A DNA stretch of 64,000 bases from Pseudooceanicola nanhaiensis (lineage in GTDB: Bacteria; Pseudomonadota; Alphaproteobacteria; Rhodobacterales; Rhodobacteraceae). Location of the stretch: the NCBI RefSeq assembly GCF_020171315.1, contig NZ_JAIUZP010000011.1, positions 97,050-161,049 of the forward strand, given 5' to 3'. Positions 1-10,940 of this stretch are shown piece after piece. The translations under genes were made by a program, and so were the position numbers. Position 1 is the stretch's first letter. Every line of letters starts with the position of its first letter. The notes beneath the pieces were generated by a model, which saw only the letters and a program-made list of their open reading frames with translations, ran no database searches and was not told the DNA's origin.

Positions 1-1
1 C

Positions 2-1423
<1,422 letters not shown>

Positions 1424-1434
1424 GGCTGTCGCCA

Positions 1435-1586
1435 TTTTCTGCGCAGAAAACGGTCCGGAATTTTTGAAAATTCCGGGCAGCGTGGCGGCGGGCGGCGATC
1501 CCGTCAGAGATCACCGCTCCCTTGCCGGGGGGCGGTGAAAATTCTTGAGAAAGAATTTTCCTAAGAATTTTTCTTAAAATTCTTAG
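1435..1586. repeat. Cluster of four AT-rich palindromes after maeB
   Basis: Four separate perfect inverted repeats lie in 152 bases. TTTTCTGCGCAGAAAA is at 1435-1450. CCGGAATTTT/AAAATTCCGG is at 1455-1476 with a 2-base centre. GAAAATTCTT/AAGAATTTTC is at 1537-1560 with a 4-base loop. CTAAGAATTTT/AAAATTCTTAG is at 1561-1586 with a 4-base loop. The second is the exact reverse complement of the palindrome at 51354-51375. The rest of the 1424-1976 gap shows no convincing gene; open frames there lack a start signal and have Pro/Arg-rich, non-coding-like composition. Confidence 0.8.
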
Positions 1587-1976
1587 GCGCGCAGGGATGG
1601 TGCCTCTGCCCATTCAACCCGCCCGGGGATGAGACCGGGGCGGGCGCCCCCTCTCTCCGTGAGATCAGCCCGCCCCCTTCCCCCTCGCGTGTGGCGTCCT
1701 GCGGGCACCTCAGCGACAGCGAGGGCCGCGCTGATACGCACGCACCGGCAGCCCTTTCGGCGGCGGTCCCATGGCCTGCCCCCGTTGCCCCCCTGTTGCC
1801 CTCCTGTTGCCCTCCGGGCCACGCGGCCCTGTCGTAGCTGTCGCTTCGGCAAGGGGCAGCCGGGCGGAAAATCCCCGATTGCACAGGGCAACGCGCCCCC
1901 CTATGTGCACCTGTCACACTGGCCGGATAGAGCCGTGCAGAAGAGCGCCCGCCAGAGAGGCGCGAAAGGAAACGAG

Positions 1977-3371
1977 ATGTCGCAATTCACGCTCGGATGG
2001 GAAGAATGGCTGGCCCTGCCCGGCCTCGGCCTGCCCGCGATCCATGCCAAGGTCGACACCGGCGCCCGGACCTCGGCGCTGCATGCCTTCGCCATCGAGC
2101 CCTTCGGCCCGGCGGACAAGCCCATGGTGCGCTTTGCGATCCATCCCGATCCCCATGACCCCGAGCTGGAGATCATCTGCTCCGCCCCCCTGAAGGACCG
2201 GCGCGAGGTGACCTCCTCCAACGGCGAGACCGAGCTGCGCTTCGTGATCGAGACCGAGGTCGCCATGGGCGGGCGCAGCTGGCCCATCGAGGTGACGCTG
2301 ACCGACCGGGGCTCCATGGCCTACCGGATGCTGCTCGGGCGTTCTGCCCTGGCGGAGGACATGGTGGTGACGCCGAGCCAGAGCTTCTGCCAGCCGGAGC
2401 TTTCCTTCGGCGAATACCGCGACATGCCGCGCCACAAGCGCCACCGCCGCGCCCTGCGGCTGGCCGTGCTGACGCGCGAGCCGCGCAACTACTCCACCCG
2501 CCGCCTGATCGAGGCGGCAGAGGCGCGCGGCCACACGATGGAAGTGATCGACACCACCCGGTGCTACATGAACATCCACGCCGTGGGCGGCGAGGTGCAT
2601 TACGACGGGCGCCGCCTGCCCCACTACGACGCGGTGATCCCGCGCATCGGGGCCTCGATCACCAACTACGGCACCGCCGTGGTGCGGCAGTTCGAATCGA
2701 TGGGCACCTATTGCCTCGCGGGCTCCGAGGGGATCACCGTCTCGCGCGACAAGCTCCATGCCCACCAGGTGCTGGCACGGCACAGGATCGGCACGCCGAC
2801 CACCGCCTTCGCCCGCAGCCCGAAGGATTCGGGCAACGTGATCTCGCTCGTCGGGGGCGCGCCGCTGGTGCTGAAGCTGCTGGAGAGCACGCAGGGCAAG
2901 GGCGTCGTGCTGGCCGAGACCCAGAAGGCGGCGGAGAGCGTGATCTCGGCCTTCCAGGGGCTGAAGGCGGATTTCCTTGTCCAGAACTTCGTCAAGGAAG
3001 CCGCGGGCGAGGACATCCGCTGCCTCGTGGTGGGCGGCAAGGTCGTGGCCGCCATGCGCCGCCGGGGCCAGCCGGACGAATTCCGTTCGAACCTGCACCA
3101 GGGCGGGACGGCGGAATACGTGCGCATCAGCAAGGAAGAGCGCGACACGGCACAGCGCGCGGCGCGGGCCATGAAACTGGACGCGGCCGGCGTGGACCTT
3201 CTGCGCGGGCAGGACGGGCCGAAGGTGCTGGAGGTGAACTCCTCCCCCGGGCTGGAGGGGATCGAGGCCGTTTCGAAGAAGGACATCGCCGGGCTGATCA
3301 TCCAGCATATCGAGGGCAAGGTGGCGCCCAAGGCCCCGCGCCGCAGCCGGACAGCGCCGCGCAAGGGCTGA
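1977..3371 (+). CDS. rimK: RimB-RimK fusion: retropepsin-like domain plus ATP-grasp glutamate ligase
   Basis: Predicted to ligate glutamate residues to a protein or amino-acid acceptor; in the RimK family the acceptor is the C terminus of ribosomal protein S6. Residues ~1-145 form a RimB-type aspartic-protease-like domain with the DTGA motif at 27-30 and a later LLGR turn. Residues ~160-440 are the RimK ATP-grasp ligase ([44 protein letters not shown]). A basic tail follows. I chose ATG 1977 because AAGGA lies just upstream and homology begins there; the frame stays open to 1629 but that extension looks non-coding. In other bacteria RimB and RimK are separate genes of one operon, so the fusion itself suggests joint action. 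The final acceptor is not provable from sequence. Confidence 0.88.
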   Translation: MSQFTLGWEEWLALPGLGLPAIHAKVDTGARTSALHAFAIEPFGPADKPMVRFAIHPDPHDPELEIICSAPLKDRREVTSSNGETELRFVIETEVAMGGRSWPIEVTLTDRGSMAYRMLLGRSALAEDMVVTPSQSFCQPELSFGEYRDMPRHKRHRRALRLAVLTREPRNYSTRRLIEAAEARGHTMEVIDTTRCYMNIHAVGGEVHYDGRRLPHYDAVIPRIGASITNYGTAVVRQFESMGTYCLAGSEGITVSRDKLHAHQVLARHRIGTPTTAFARSPKDSGNVISLVGGAPLVLKLLESTQGKGVVLAETQKAAESVISAFQGLKADFLVQNFVKEAAGEDIRCLVVGGKVVAAMRRRGQPDEFRSNLHQGGTAEYVRISKEERDTAQRAARAMKLDAAGVDLLRGQDGPKVLEVNSSPGLEGIEAVSKKDIAGLIIQHIEGKVAPKAPRRSRTAPRKG

Positions 3372-3402
3372 GTCCCAGACATCGCCCCAATCATCGGACA
3401 GG

Positions 3403-3427
3403 ACACCCGCCGCGCCCCGGCGGGTGT
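3403..3427 (+). terminator. Rho-independent terminator after rimK
   Basis: Perfect 9-bp stem ACACCCGCC/GGCGGGTGT with a 7-base loop, followed by TTGCTTT. It lies 32 bases after the rimK stop. Confidence 0.75.
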
Positions 3428-3619
3428 TTGCTTTCGCGCCCGCCCCTGCGCGGATGAGGTCCCCACCCGACGCCGGAACGCATTACACAAGATAGATATT
3501 TACAGCGCAGCGGGCGTCAGCCCATCATCACCGCGGCCCCGTTTCAGGGCCGGGGCCCCTGCCCCGCATTTGCAAGACAAGGGGCGCATGCGCCGCCCCG
3601 CATTTCGAGAAGGTGACAG

Positions 3620-4390
3620 ATGGCGGCAATCGGCATTGCCCTGCTCTTCGTGGCGGGCACCATCCTCATCGCCTGGAGCGTCTATTTCGCGACGCGGGCG
3701 CTGGTGGGCAAGACCTTCGGCAGCGACACGGAGGCCCTCGCCTCCTCGGTGATCTTCCGGGTCTCGGCCCTGCACGGGCTGATCCTCGCCCTTGTCTTTG
3801 CGCAGGAACTGCTGGACTACAACGAGTTGCAGCGCGTCGTCCTGCAGGAGGCCACCGCGGTGGCCGACATCTACAATGACGTGCGCCGCTATGGCGGGGA
3901 GGAGATGGCCCCAGTACAGACCGCACTGTCGGACTACCTGCGGGTGGTGAGCGGGCCGGAATGGGCCTCGCTCAGCGAGACGCAGCGCCTCACCGGCGAG
4001 GGCTGGCGGATCTGGGACGACATCTATGGCCGCCTGCTGGACCTGCCGCCCGACACGCCGCGCCATGCGGCCCTGCGCGATCACATGCTGCACAAGGTCC
4101 AGACCATGGCCGCCCTGCGTCAGGAACGCGAGGCCACGGCGCTGCATGGGATCAGCCCGCTGTTCTGGTTCGCGGCGCTTGCGGGCGTGGTGCTGGTGAC
4201 GATCCCCTATTTCATCTTTGCCCCCAGTCGGCTGCACCTCGTGCTGCTGAGCATCTATGGCGGGTTCACCGGATTCGTGATGTACGTGATCTTTGCCTTC
4301 TCCGATCCCTTCGGCGGGCCGGGCGCACTGGATCCCGCCCCCTTCACCCGGCTTCTGGAGACCGAGATCGGACAGCCCGCCCCATCGTGA
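3620..4390 (+). CDS. DUF4239-type (bestrophin-like) membrane protein
   Basis: A 256-residue protein with membrane segments near residues 4-24, 45-65, 176-198 and 206-228. A soluble helical middle part of about 110 residues separates the first and second pairs. This layout and the C-terminal 'FAFSDPFGGPGALDPAPF' match the DUF4239 family, whose members are predicted inner-membrane proteins of unknown function, distantly compared with bestrophin channels. AAGGTGACAG precedes the ATG. The gene stands alone between the rimK terminator and prpE, so the context gives no clue to its role. Confidence 0.75.
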   Translation: MAAIGIALLFVAGTILIAWSVYFATRALVGKTFGSDTEALASSVIFRVSALHGLILALVFAQELLDYNELQRVVLQEATAVADIYNDVRRYGGEEMAPVQTALSDYLRVVSGPEWASLSETQRLTGEGWRIWDDIYGRLLDLPPDTPRHAALRDHMLHKVQTMAALRQEREATALHGISPLFWFAALAGVVLVTIPYFIFAPSRLHLVLLSIYGGFTGFVMYVIFAFSDPFGGPGALDPAPFTRLLETEIGQPAPS

Positions 4391-4589
4391 GGGAGCGCGC
4401 GGGGGCCTCAAAGTCGGTAAATTTATTAACCGTGCCTTTTCAGACCTGTAAACACCCTGCACAAATCTCGATGTTAGCGCCGAAGGGCGGCAGAAGGGCG
4501 CAGTCTGGCCACTTGCGCGGTGCGAAACCCCGCGCCTAACAAGGTGTGATAGAGTGTTTCGTGTTCACGTGGGATGGAGGAGGACCGCG

Positions 4590-6500
4590 ATGACGACCTA
4601 CGCTGACGTCTATGACAGCTGGAAGGCCGACCCGGAGAAATTCTGGATGGAGGCCGCCGAGGGGATCAGCTGGTACCAGAAGCCGAGCAAGGCGCTCTTC
4701 GACGAGGGTGCGCCGCTTTACGAGTGGTTCTCGGACGGGATGGTGAATGCCTGCTACAACGCCGTGGACCGCCACGTCGAAGCCGGCCGCGGCCCGCAGG
4801 TTGCCATCATCCACGACAGCCCGGTGACCGGCGTCACCCAGAAGATCACCTATTCCGCCCTGCGGAACCGCGTTGCCACGCTGGCCGGCGCCCTTCGTGC
4901 CAAGGGCATCGGCAAGGGCGACCGCGTCATCATCTACATGCCCATGGTCCCCGAAGCGCTGGAGGCGATGCTGGCCTGTGCCCGTCTGGGCGCCGTGCAC
5001 TCGGTCGTCTTCGGGGGCTTTGCCGCTCATGAGCTGGCGGTGCGGATCGACGATGCCAAGCCCAAGTGCATCATTGCCGCCTCCTGCGGGATCGAGCCGG
5101 GCCGCGTGGTCCACTACAAGCCCCTGCTGGACGGCGCGCTGGAGCAATCCACCCACCAGCCCGATTTCTGCGTGATCTTCCAGCGCGAACAGGAAGTGGC
5201 CGAGATCGTGGAAGGCCGCGACTACGGCTGGCACTCGTTCCAGTACGGGGTGGAGCCCGCCGAGTGCGTGCCCGTCGAGGGCAACCACCCGGCCTATATC
5301 CTCTATACCTCCGGCACGACCGGCCAGCCCAAGGGCGTGGTACGCCACACGGCGGGCCATATCGTGGCGCTGAACTGGACGATGAAGAACATCTACAATG
5401 TGGATCAGGGCGACAGCTTCTGGGCCGCATCGGACGTGGGCTGGGTCGTGGGGCACAGCTACATCTGCTACGGGCCGCTGCTGGCGGGCTGTTCCACCAT
5501 CGTCTTCGAGGGCAAGCCCATCGGCACGCCCGATGCGGGCACCTTCTGGCGCATCATCTCGGACTACAAGGTAAAGAGCTTCTTCACCGCCCCCACCGCC
5601 TTCCGCGCGGTGAAGCGCGAGGACCCGAAGGGCGAGTTCGTCAAGAAATACGACCTCTCCTGCCTCAAGCAGGTCTACCTCGCAGGGGAACGGGCGGACC
5701 CGGACACGATCCTCTGGGCGCAGGACCAGCTGGGCGTGCCGGTGATCGACCACTGGTGGCAGACCGAGACCGGCTGGGCCATCGCGGCCAACCCCATGGG
5801 GATCGAGCCGCTGCCGGTGAAGGTGGGCTCCCCGTCCGTGCCGATGCCGGGCTACGATGTGCAGGTGCTGGACGAGGCCGGGCATCCGGTCGCCCCCGGT
5901 CAACTGGGCGCCATCGCCATCAAGCTGCCGCTGCCGCCGGGCACGCTGCCGACGCTCTGGAACGCCGAGGCGCGGTTCAAGAAGAGTTATCTGGAGCATT
6001 TCCCGGGCTACTACGAGACCGGGGACGCCGGGATGATCGACGAGGACGGCTACCTCTACATCATGGCGCGCACCGATGACGTGATCAACGTGGCGGGCCA
6101 CCGGCTCTCCACCGGCGCGATGGAGGAGGTTCTGGCCTCCCATCCTGATGTGGCGGAATGCGCGGTGATCGGCGTGGCGGATACGCTGAAGGGGCAGATG
6201 CCGCTCGGCTTCCTGTGTCTGAACGCGGGCTGCAACAAGCCCCACGGCGACGTGGTGAAGGAAGTGGTCAAGCTGGTGCGCGATCAGATCGGCCCGGTGG
6301 CCGCCTTCAAGCTGGCCGTGGTGGTGGACCGCCTACCCAAGACGCGCTCGGGCAAGATCCTGCGGGCGACGATGGTCAAGATCGCGGATGGCGCGGAGTT
6401 CAAGATCCCCGCCACGATCGACGATCCGGCGATCCTGGATGAAATCCGCGAGGCACTGCGGACGCTGGGCTATGCCGGGGGCGAACCGGCGCACGCCTGA
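4590..6500 (+). CDS. prpE: Propionyl-CoA synthetase (acyl-AMP forming)
   Basis: Activates propionate (possibly acetate too) to the CoA thioester through an acyl-adenylate. The 636-residue protein has the ANL-superfamily motifs in order: YTSGTTGQPKG at ~239-249, WWQTETGW, YETGDAG, and the C-terminal SGKILRATM with the catalytic lysine near 589. The PrpE-specific stretch VVRHTAGHIVAL follows the P-loop-like motif. The start at 4590 is set by GGAGGAGGA at 4576-4584; an ATG 12 codons upstream has no such site. The upstream 200 bases are AT-rich and probably hold the promoter. I did not see the TTTGCAAA motif used by short-chain-fatty-acid regulators of rhodobacters. Acetyl-CoA synthetase is the alternative reading but less likely. 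Confidence 0.9.
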   Translation: MTTYADVYDSWKADPEKFWMEAAEGISWYQKPSKALFDEGAPLYEWFSDGMVNACYNAVDRHVEAGRGPQVAIIHDSPVTGVTQKITYSALRNRVATLAGALRAKGIGKGDRVIIYMPMVPEALEAMLACARLGAVHSVVFGGFAAHELAVRIDDAKPKCIIAASCGIEPGRVVHYKPLLDGALEQSTHQPDFCVIFQREQEVAEIVEGRDYGWHSFQYGVEPAECVPVEGNHPAYILYTSGTTGQPKGVVRHTAGHIVALNWTMKNIYNVDQGDSFWAASDVGWVVGHSYICYGPLLAGCSTIVFEGKPIGTPDAGTFWRIISDYKVKSFFTAPTAFRAVKREDPKGEFVKKYDLSCLKQVYLAGERADPDTILWAQDQLGVPVIDHWWQTETGWAIAANPMGIEPLPVKVGSPSVPMPGYDVQVLDEAGHPVAPGQLGAIAIKLPLPPGTLPTLWNAEARFKKSYLEHFPGYYETGDAGMIDEDGYLYIMARTDDVINVAGHRLSTGAMEEVLASHPDVAECAVIGVADTLKGQMPLGFLCLNAGCNKPHGDVVKEVVKLVRDQIGPVAAFKLAVVVDRLPKTRSGKILRATMVKIADGAEFKIPATIDDPAILDEIREALRTLGYAGGEPAHA

Positions 6501-6577
6501 GGCGAGGCTTGAGTGGGACCCGGCAGTCGACTGACGGGTCGCGCGAGGAAATTGAGGGGCGTCCGGCTGGATCGGGC

Positions 6578-6605
6578 GCCCTGTTTCGTTTGCCCTGTTT
6601 CGTTT
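6578..6605. repeat. 14-bp tandem duplication after prpE
   Basis: GCCCTGTTTCGTTT occurs twice head to tail. The first copy lies just after an imperfect GGGCG...CGCCC stem and could form the T-rich tail of a prpE terminator. No gene is visible in 6501-7010; this repeat, the palindromic element at 6727-6847 and the csbD terminator are its only recognisable contents. Confidence 0.6.
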
Positions 6606-6726
6606 TCGGGGGAGCAAGGCTGTTTTGGCGGGGGCAAGGCCGCGAGGCCGCCTCTCGGCTCGAATTGGTCTCTTCGCGAAAATGCCCTCCCCTGCAGACA
6701 GCCTCCCACTATCCGGATTGCGATTA

Positions 6727-6847
6727 GGGCAGCGCCGTCCCGCGGGGAGGCGCAATAGCGCCGGTCGCCATTGGTGCGCCATTGGTTCGAGCACCAATGG
6801 CGACGGGGGGCGGGTCGGCGCTGCCCGGCCTATCGGCCGGGCGGGAC
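6727..6847 (+). repeat. Palindromic REP/MITE-like element, copy 1
   Basis: Outer arms GGGCAGCGCCG (6727-6737) and CGGCGCTGCCC (6817-6827) are inverted repeats. Inside are further hairpins: GGCGCAATAGCGCC (6749-6762) and CGCCATTGGTGC/GCACCAATGGCG. The right side ends with GCCCGGCC...GGCCGGGC. The left 37 bases match the reverse complement of 41461-41497 at 36 of 37 positions. The right part (6808-6847) matches the reverse complement of 41415-41452 nearly fully. The central hairpin differs between copies. Confidence 0.75.
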
Positions 6848-6966
6848 AGTGCGAGAGGGCAGTTTTGCCCGATGGAGAGTGGGGGCCTGCGTGAAATCCT
6901 CTGGCGCAGCGCTGGAACACAATGACGCGAACTGTGCCGCAACAAAGCCCCCTCCCCCAAAAGGAA

Positions 6967-6988
6967 AGGGCGGCCCGCTGGCCGCCCT
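6967..6988 (-). terminator. Terminator of csbD
   Basis: Perfect 9-bp stem AGGGCGGCC/GGCCGCCCT with a 4-base loop. On the minus strand it is followed by TTCCTTTT, giving a U-rich tail. It lies just downstream of the csbD stop codon. Confidence 0.8.
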
Positions 6989-7010
6989 GTTCCCAATCCG
7001 TCACCGTCGC

Positions 7011-7208
7011 TCAGTAGCGCCCGGCGAAATCGTCCACCTGGCGTTCCGCCTCGTCCTTGGCGATGCCATAGCGTTCCTGCAGCTTGCCGACGAGCTGCTC
7101 GCGCTTGCCGTTCACCACGTCCATGTCGTCATTCGTCAGCTTGCCCCAGTTCTCCAGAGCGTTGCCTTTGAGTTGCTTCCAGTTGCCTTCGATACGGTCC
7201 CAATTCAT
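7011..7208 (-). CDS. CsbD-family small stress protein
   Basis: A 65-residue protein beginning MNWDRIEGNWKQLKG and continuing with the charged helical repeat pattern typical of CsbD (VNGKREQLVGKLQERYG). The family is linked to general stress response in Bacillus and many proteobacteria; the molecular function is unknown. The start at 7208 is preceded by AAGGAGA. An upstream ATG in the same frame would add a 38-residue stretch without homology and is unlikely. Confidence 0.88.
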   Translation of the reverse strand: MNWDRIEGNWKQLKGNALENWGKLTNDDMDVVNGKREQLVGKLQERYGIAKDEAERQVDDFAGRY

Positions 7209-7303
7209 CACAGGGTCTCCTTCTTCGATTGCTCTGCCAGCCTCTTTGCCGGCTCGTGTGAACAACCGCGAAGCCCCTGCCCCGGTTCCCGTAAAAGTGG
7301 CGT

Positions 7304-7783
7304 TCAGAGCGGACGGCGCCACATCTCGCCGATGAGGTCCACGCCGAAGGAATGATGCGGCGCCACCTCCTGCAGCTCGAACCCGCGGGCGCCGTAGATG
7401 CGCCGTGCGCCGGTCAGGCAGTCCTGCGTCCAGAGCTCCATTTCGCGGTAGCCCGCCGCCTTCGCGAAGGCGATGCAGGCCTCCACCAGCGCACTGCCCA
7501 CGCCTTTGCCGCGGGCAAAGCTCTCCACGTGCAGCAGGCGCAGTTTGGCCACGCCCTCGGCCCCGGCCATGCAGAAGACCGCGCCCGCGCGCTGCCCCTC
7601 CACCTCGGCGATCCAGCCGCGCTCGCGCGCAGGGTCCAGCGTCTCGGCGAAATCCGCGAGGATGCGCAGGACCAGCGCCTCGTATTCGCCGTTCCAGCCA
7701 TATTCCGCGGCATAGATCGCGGACTGGCGGTCGATGACCCAGCCCATGTCGCCGGGGGCCAGCTCTCTCAGGGTGACACTCAC
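7304..7783 (-). CDS. GNAT-family N-acetyltransferase
   Basis: A 159-residue acetyltransferase. The acetyl-CoA binding motif A is visible as [25 protein letters not shown], followed by the usual C-terminal strand ([25 protein letters not shown]). The substrate is unknown; in some families a MarR regulator carries this same C-terminal domain, but no MarR part is present here. The start is GTG at 7783, overlapping the nadK stop codon by 4 bases (GTGA), so translation is probably coupled to nadK. Confidence 0.85.
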   Translation of the reverse strand: MSVTLRELAPGDMGWVIDRQSAIYAAEYGWNGEYEALVLRILADFAETLDPARERGWIAEVEGQRAGAVFCMAGAEGVAKLRLLHVESFARGKGVGSALVEACIAFAKAAGYREMELWTQDCLTGARRIYGARGFELQEVAPHHSFGVDLIGEMWRRPL

Positions 7784-8541
7784 AGGAACTGCTCGCTGAT
7801 CAGGCGCTCCTCCAGCCCGTGACCGGGATCGAAGAGGATGCGGTGGGTGACCGTCGGGTCGGAATGGATCTCGACCCGCACCACGTTGCGGACCGAGCGG
7901 CTGTCGGCATCGGCCATGACCGGGCGCTTCTCGTGCTCCAGCACCTCGAAGGTGACATGGGCCCGCTTGGGCAGCAGTGCCCCGCGCCAGCGGCGGGGCC
8001 GGAACGGCGCGATCGCCGTCAGGGCCAGCACATCCGAGCCGATCGGCAGGATCGGCCCGTGGGCGGAATAATTGTAGGCGGTGGAGCCCGCGGGGGTGGA
8101 GAGCAGCGCCCCGTCGCAGACCAGCTCTTCCATCCGCATCTTTCCATCCACGTGGATGCGAAGCTTGGCCGCCTGCGGCCCCTGCCGCAGCAGCGAGACC
8201 TCGTTGATCGCCAGCGCCCGGTGCTCCTTGCCGTCGGCGCGCGTCGCGGTCATGGCGAGCGGGTTCACCAGCGCCTCCTCGGCGCGGCCCAGCCGGTCGA
8301 TCAGCCCGTCCTCGTGATAGGCGTTCATCAGGAAGCCGACGGTGCCCCGGTTCATGCCATAGACCGGCGCCCCCAGCGACTGGGTCCGGTGCAGCGTGGC
8401 CAGCATGAAACCGTCGCCGCCAAGGGCCACGATCACGTCGGCCTCGGATTCGGGCACGTCCCCGTAGCGCGCCACCAGCGCAGTACGCGCCGAGCGCGCA
8501 AGCGGCCCGCGGCTGGCGGCGAAGGCGATCTTCAGGCTCAT
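7780..8541 (-). CDS. nadK: NAD kinase
   Basis: Phosphorylates NAD to NADP with ATP. The GGDG motif is at residues 41-44 ([12 protein letters not shown]), followed by MNRGTVGFL and the NE/D-rich and SxTAYN substrate region ([17 protein letters not shown]). Length 253 matches alphaproteobacterial NadK. I chose the ATG at 8541 (MSLKIAF) because family homology begins there; an ATG at 8574 would add 11 residues. It is the first gene of a two-gene unit with the acetyltransferase and is divergent from glyA. Confidence 0.92.
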   Translation of the reverse strand: MSLKIAFAASRGPLARSARTALVARYGDVPESEADVIVALGGDGFMLATLHRTQSLGAPVYGMNRGTVGFLMNAYHEDGLIDRLGRAEEALVNPLAMTATRADGKEHRALAINEVSLLRQGPQAAKLRIHVDGKMRMEELVCDGALLSTPAGSTAYNYSAHGPILPIGSDVLALTAIAPFRPRRWRGALLPKRAHVTFEVLEHEKRPVMADADSRSVRNVVRVEIHSDPTVTHRILFDPGHGLEERLISEQFL

Positions 8542-8715
8542 CCCGTCCCACTCTTCTTCTGGTCTTTCCGTCATTTAGAAGCACAGGACGCCCCGAATGA
8601 CCAGTCATGGCCGCTTTGCGGGTGCGCTGTGCCGTTTTCGCCCCTTTCCGTGGCGACCGCTTTTCTGTAAACCGCGCCCATCTTAACGCCCCGACTGCCA
8701 TTCGGAGATGCAGAC

Positions 8716-9999
8716 ATGAAAGACGCAGGCTTCTTCACCACCCCGCTCGAAGAGCGCGATCCCGAGATCTTCGGCGCCATCCGCGACGAGCTGGGTCGCC
8801 AGCGGGACGAGATCGAGCTGATCGCCTCGGAAAACATCGTTTCCGCCGCCGTTCTGGAAGCGCAGGGCTCGGTCCTGACCAACAAATACGCCGAAGGCTA
8901 CCCGGGCAAGCGCTACTACGGTGGTTGCCAGTACGTCGACGTGGCCGAAACCCTGGCCATCGAGCGCGCGAAAGAGCTGTTCAACTGCAAGTTCGCAAAC
9001 GTGCAGCCGAACTCCGGCAGCCAGATGAACCAGGCTGTCTTCCTCGCGCTGCTGCAGCCGGGCGACACCTTCATGGGCCTCGACCTGAACTCGGGTGGTC
9101 ACCTGACCCACGGCTCGCCGGTCAACATGTCGGGCAAGTGGTTCAACGTCGTCTCCTACGGCGTGCGCCAGCAGGACGAGATGCTCGACATGGACGCGAT
9201 CCGCGAGAGCGCGCGCGAGCACAAGCCCAAGCTGATCGTCGCCGGCGGCACCGCCTACTCCCGGATCTGGGACTGGGCCGAGTTCCGCGCCATCGCCGAT
9301 GAAGTGGGCGCCTACCTGATGGTCGACATGGCCCACATCGCGGGCCTCGTGGCCGGCGGCGTGCACCCCTCGCCGATCCCCCACGCCCATGTCGTGACCA
9401 CCACCACCCACAAGTCGCTGCGCGGCCCCCGTGGCGGCATGATCCTGTGCAACGACGCGGACATCGCCAAGAAGATCAACTCGGCCGTGTTCCCCGGCCT
9501 GCAGGGCGGCCCGCTGATGCATGTCATCGCCGCCAAGGCCGTGGCCTTCGGTGAAGCGCTCAAGCCCGAGTTCCAGGACTACGCGGTTCAGGTCGTCGCC
9601 AACGCGAAGGCCATGGCAGACCAGCTGATGAAGGGCGGGATCAACGTCGTCTCCGGCGGCACCGACAACCACCTCTGCCTCGCCGACCTGCGTCCCAAGG
9701 GCGTGACCGGCAAGGCCGCAGAGGCCGCCCTGGGCCGTGCGCACATCACCTGCAACAAGAACGGTGTGCCCTTCGACCCCGAGAAGCCCTTCGTGACCTC
9801 CGGCATCCGTCTGGGCGCCCCGGCCGGCACCACCCGCGGCTTCGGCGAGGATGAGTTCCGCCAGATCGCGGACTGGATCGTCGAAGTGGTCGATGGCCTT
9901 GCGGCCAACGGTGAAGAGGGCAACGACGAGGTCGAGGCCAAGGTCCGCGGCGAAGTCGCAGCGCTCTGCGCCCGCTTCCCGCTCTACCCCGAAATGTAA
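8716..9999 (+). CDS. glyA: Serine hydroxymethyltransferase
   Basis: Converts serine and tetrahydrofolate to glycine and methylene-tetrahydrofolate using PLP. The 427-residue protein has [10 protein letters not shown] near the N terminus, [14 protein letters not shown], and the PLP lysine in [13 protein letters not shown] (K233). It is full length. The divergent 174-base gap to nadK should hold both promoters; I saw no riboswitch-like structure there. A strong GC hairpin follows the stop. Confidence 0.97.
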   Translation: MKDAGFFTTPLEERDPEIFGAIRDELGRQRDEIELIASENIVSAAVLEAQGSVLTNKYAEGYPGKRYYGGCQYVDVAETLAIERAKELFNCKFANVQPNSGSQMNQAVFLALLQPGDTFMGLDLNSGGHLTHGSPVNMSGKWFNVVSYGVRQQDEMLDMDAIRESAREHKPKLIVAGGTAYSRIWDWAEFRAIADEVGAYLMVDMAHIAGLVAGGVHPSPIPHAHVVTTTTHKSLRGPRGGMILCNDADIAKKINSAVFPGLQGGPLMHVIAAKAVAFGEALKPEFQDYAVQVVANAKAMADQLMKGGINVVSGGTDNHLCLADLRPKGVTGKAAEAALGRAHITCNKNGVPFDPEKPFVTSGIRLGAPAGTTRGFGEDEFRQIADWIVEVVDGLAANGEEGNDEVEAKVRGEVAALCARFPLYPEM

Positions 10000-10005
10000 G
10001 GTGCA

Positions 10006-10027
10006 GGCGGGGGCTCCGGCCCCCGCC
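10006..10027 (+). terminator. GC-rich hairpin after glyA
   Basis: Perfect 9-bp stem GGCGGGGGC/GCCCCCGCC with loop TCCG, starting 7 bases after the glyA stop. There is no T-tract, so it may be a transcript-stabilising or Rho-assisted element instead of an intrinsic terminator. The next gene starts only 8 bases later. Confidence 0.55.
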
Positions 10028-10034
10028 CCCTGAC

Positions 10035-10940
10035 ATGGCCTCTGACCTGGCACGGGATCTTCCCATCGAAGCACGGGCCGAAGCATGGCTTTCGGCCCGC
10101 CTGCCCGGATCCCTCGGGGTCTGGGTTCTTTTCGTCGTGAAGCAGCTCTGGGCTTGTCTCTTCGGCCTGTCGATCCTCGCGGCGATCATCCTCTCCAAGG
10201 CGATCTGGCAGGCCGACTGGCCGATCTGGCGCTATGACGCGCTGGTGGTCTTTGCGGTGGCCATGCAGGGGCTGATGCTGGCGCTCAAGCTCGAGTCCAA
10301 GCACGAGGCGCTGGTCATCCTGATCTTCCACATCACCGGCACGGTGATGGAGCTTTTCAAGACAAGCGCAGGCTCATGGGCCTATCCGGAGGCGGGCTAT
10401 CTCAAGATCGGAATGGTGCCGCTCTTCACCGGGTTCATGTATGCCTCTGTCGGCAGCTACATGGCGCGGGCGATCCGGCTCTTCGACATCCGCTTTGCCC
10501 CCTACCCGCCGTTCTGGACCACGGTCCTGCTGGCCACCGCGATCTACGTGAACTTCTACAGCCACCACTTCCTGCCCGACGCGCGGGTCGTGCTCTTCGC
10601 GGGCACGGTGCTGCTCTTCTGGCGCACAAGGGTGCACATGCGGCTGGGGGGCTCGGGCGAGGTGACGATCCGCCTGCCGCTGGCGGCGCTGGCCACGGCC
10701 TTCGGCCTCTGGATCGCCGAGAACATCGGCACCTTCACCGGCACATGGCTCTACCACGGCCAGAGCCCGTGGGATCGGGTCCGGCTGGGCACGATGGGAT
10801 CGTGGTACCTGCTGATCTACGTGGCCTTCGTGACGGTGACGCTGGTCTACCGCGACATGCTGCTGCGCGAACCGCTGGTCAAAGCCAGCCGCGCCAGCGG
10901 GCCACGACAAGACAGATCGCCAGGAACAGCAGCAGATTGA
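10035..10940 (+). CDS. DUF817-family integral membrane protein
   Basis: A 301-residue polytopic membrane protein with about eight hydrophobic segments. Recognisable DUF817 stretches are HITGTVMELFKTSAGSWAYPE and WIAENIGTFTGTWLYHGQ. The function of the family is unknown. No good ribosome-binding site precedes the ATG, and the glyA hairpin is directly upstream, so expression may depend on read-through from glyA. Its last 62 bases overlap the convergent gene on the other strand. Confidence 0.75.
   Translation: MASDLARDLPIEARAEAWLSARLPGSLGVWVLFVVKQLWACLFGLSILAAIILSKAIWQADWPIWRYDALVVFAVAMQGLMLALKLESKHEALVILIFHITGTVMELFKTSAGSWAYPEAGYLKIGMVPLFTGFMYASVGSYMARAIRLFDIRFAPYPPFWTTVLLATAIYVNFYSHHFLPDARVVLFAGTVLLFWRTRVHMRLGGSGEVTIRLPLAALATAFGLWIAENIGTFTGTWLYHGQSPWDRVRLGTMGSWYLLIYVAFVTVTLVYRDMLLREPLVKASRASGPRQDRSPGTAAD

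Noticed and set aside
1629..1976. N-terminal extension of the RimB-RimK frame
   Set aside because: Pro/Arg-rich, no ribosome-binding site, and family homology begins at 1977.
7304..8701. 465-codon minus-strand ORF joining acetyltransferase and the nadK region
   Set aside because: Upstream part is an out-of-frame shadow of nadK; the acetyltransferase starts at GTG 7783.
8575..8715. Riboswitch before glyA
   Set aside because: I looked for paired structure and conserved cores and saw none that I could support.
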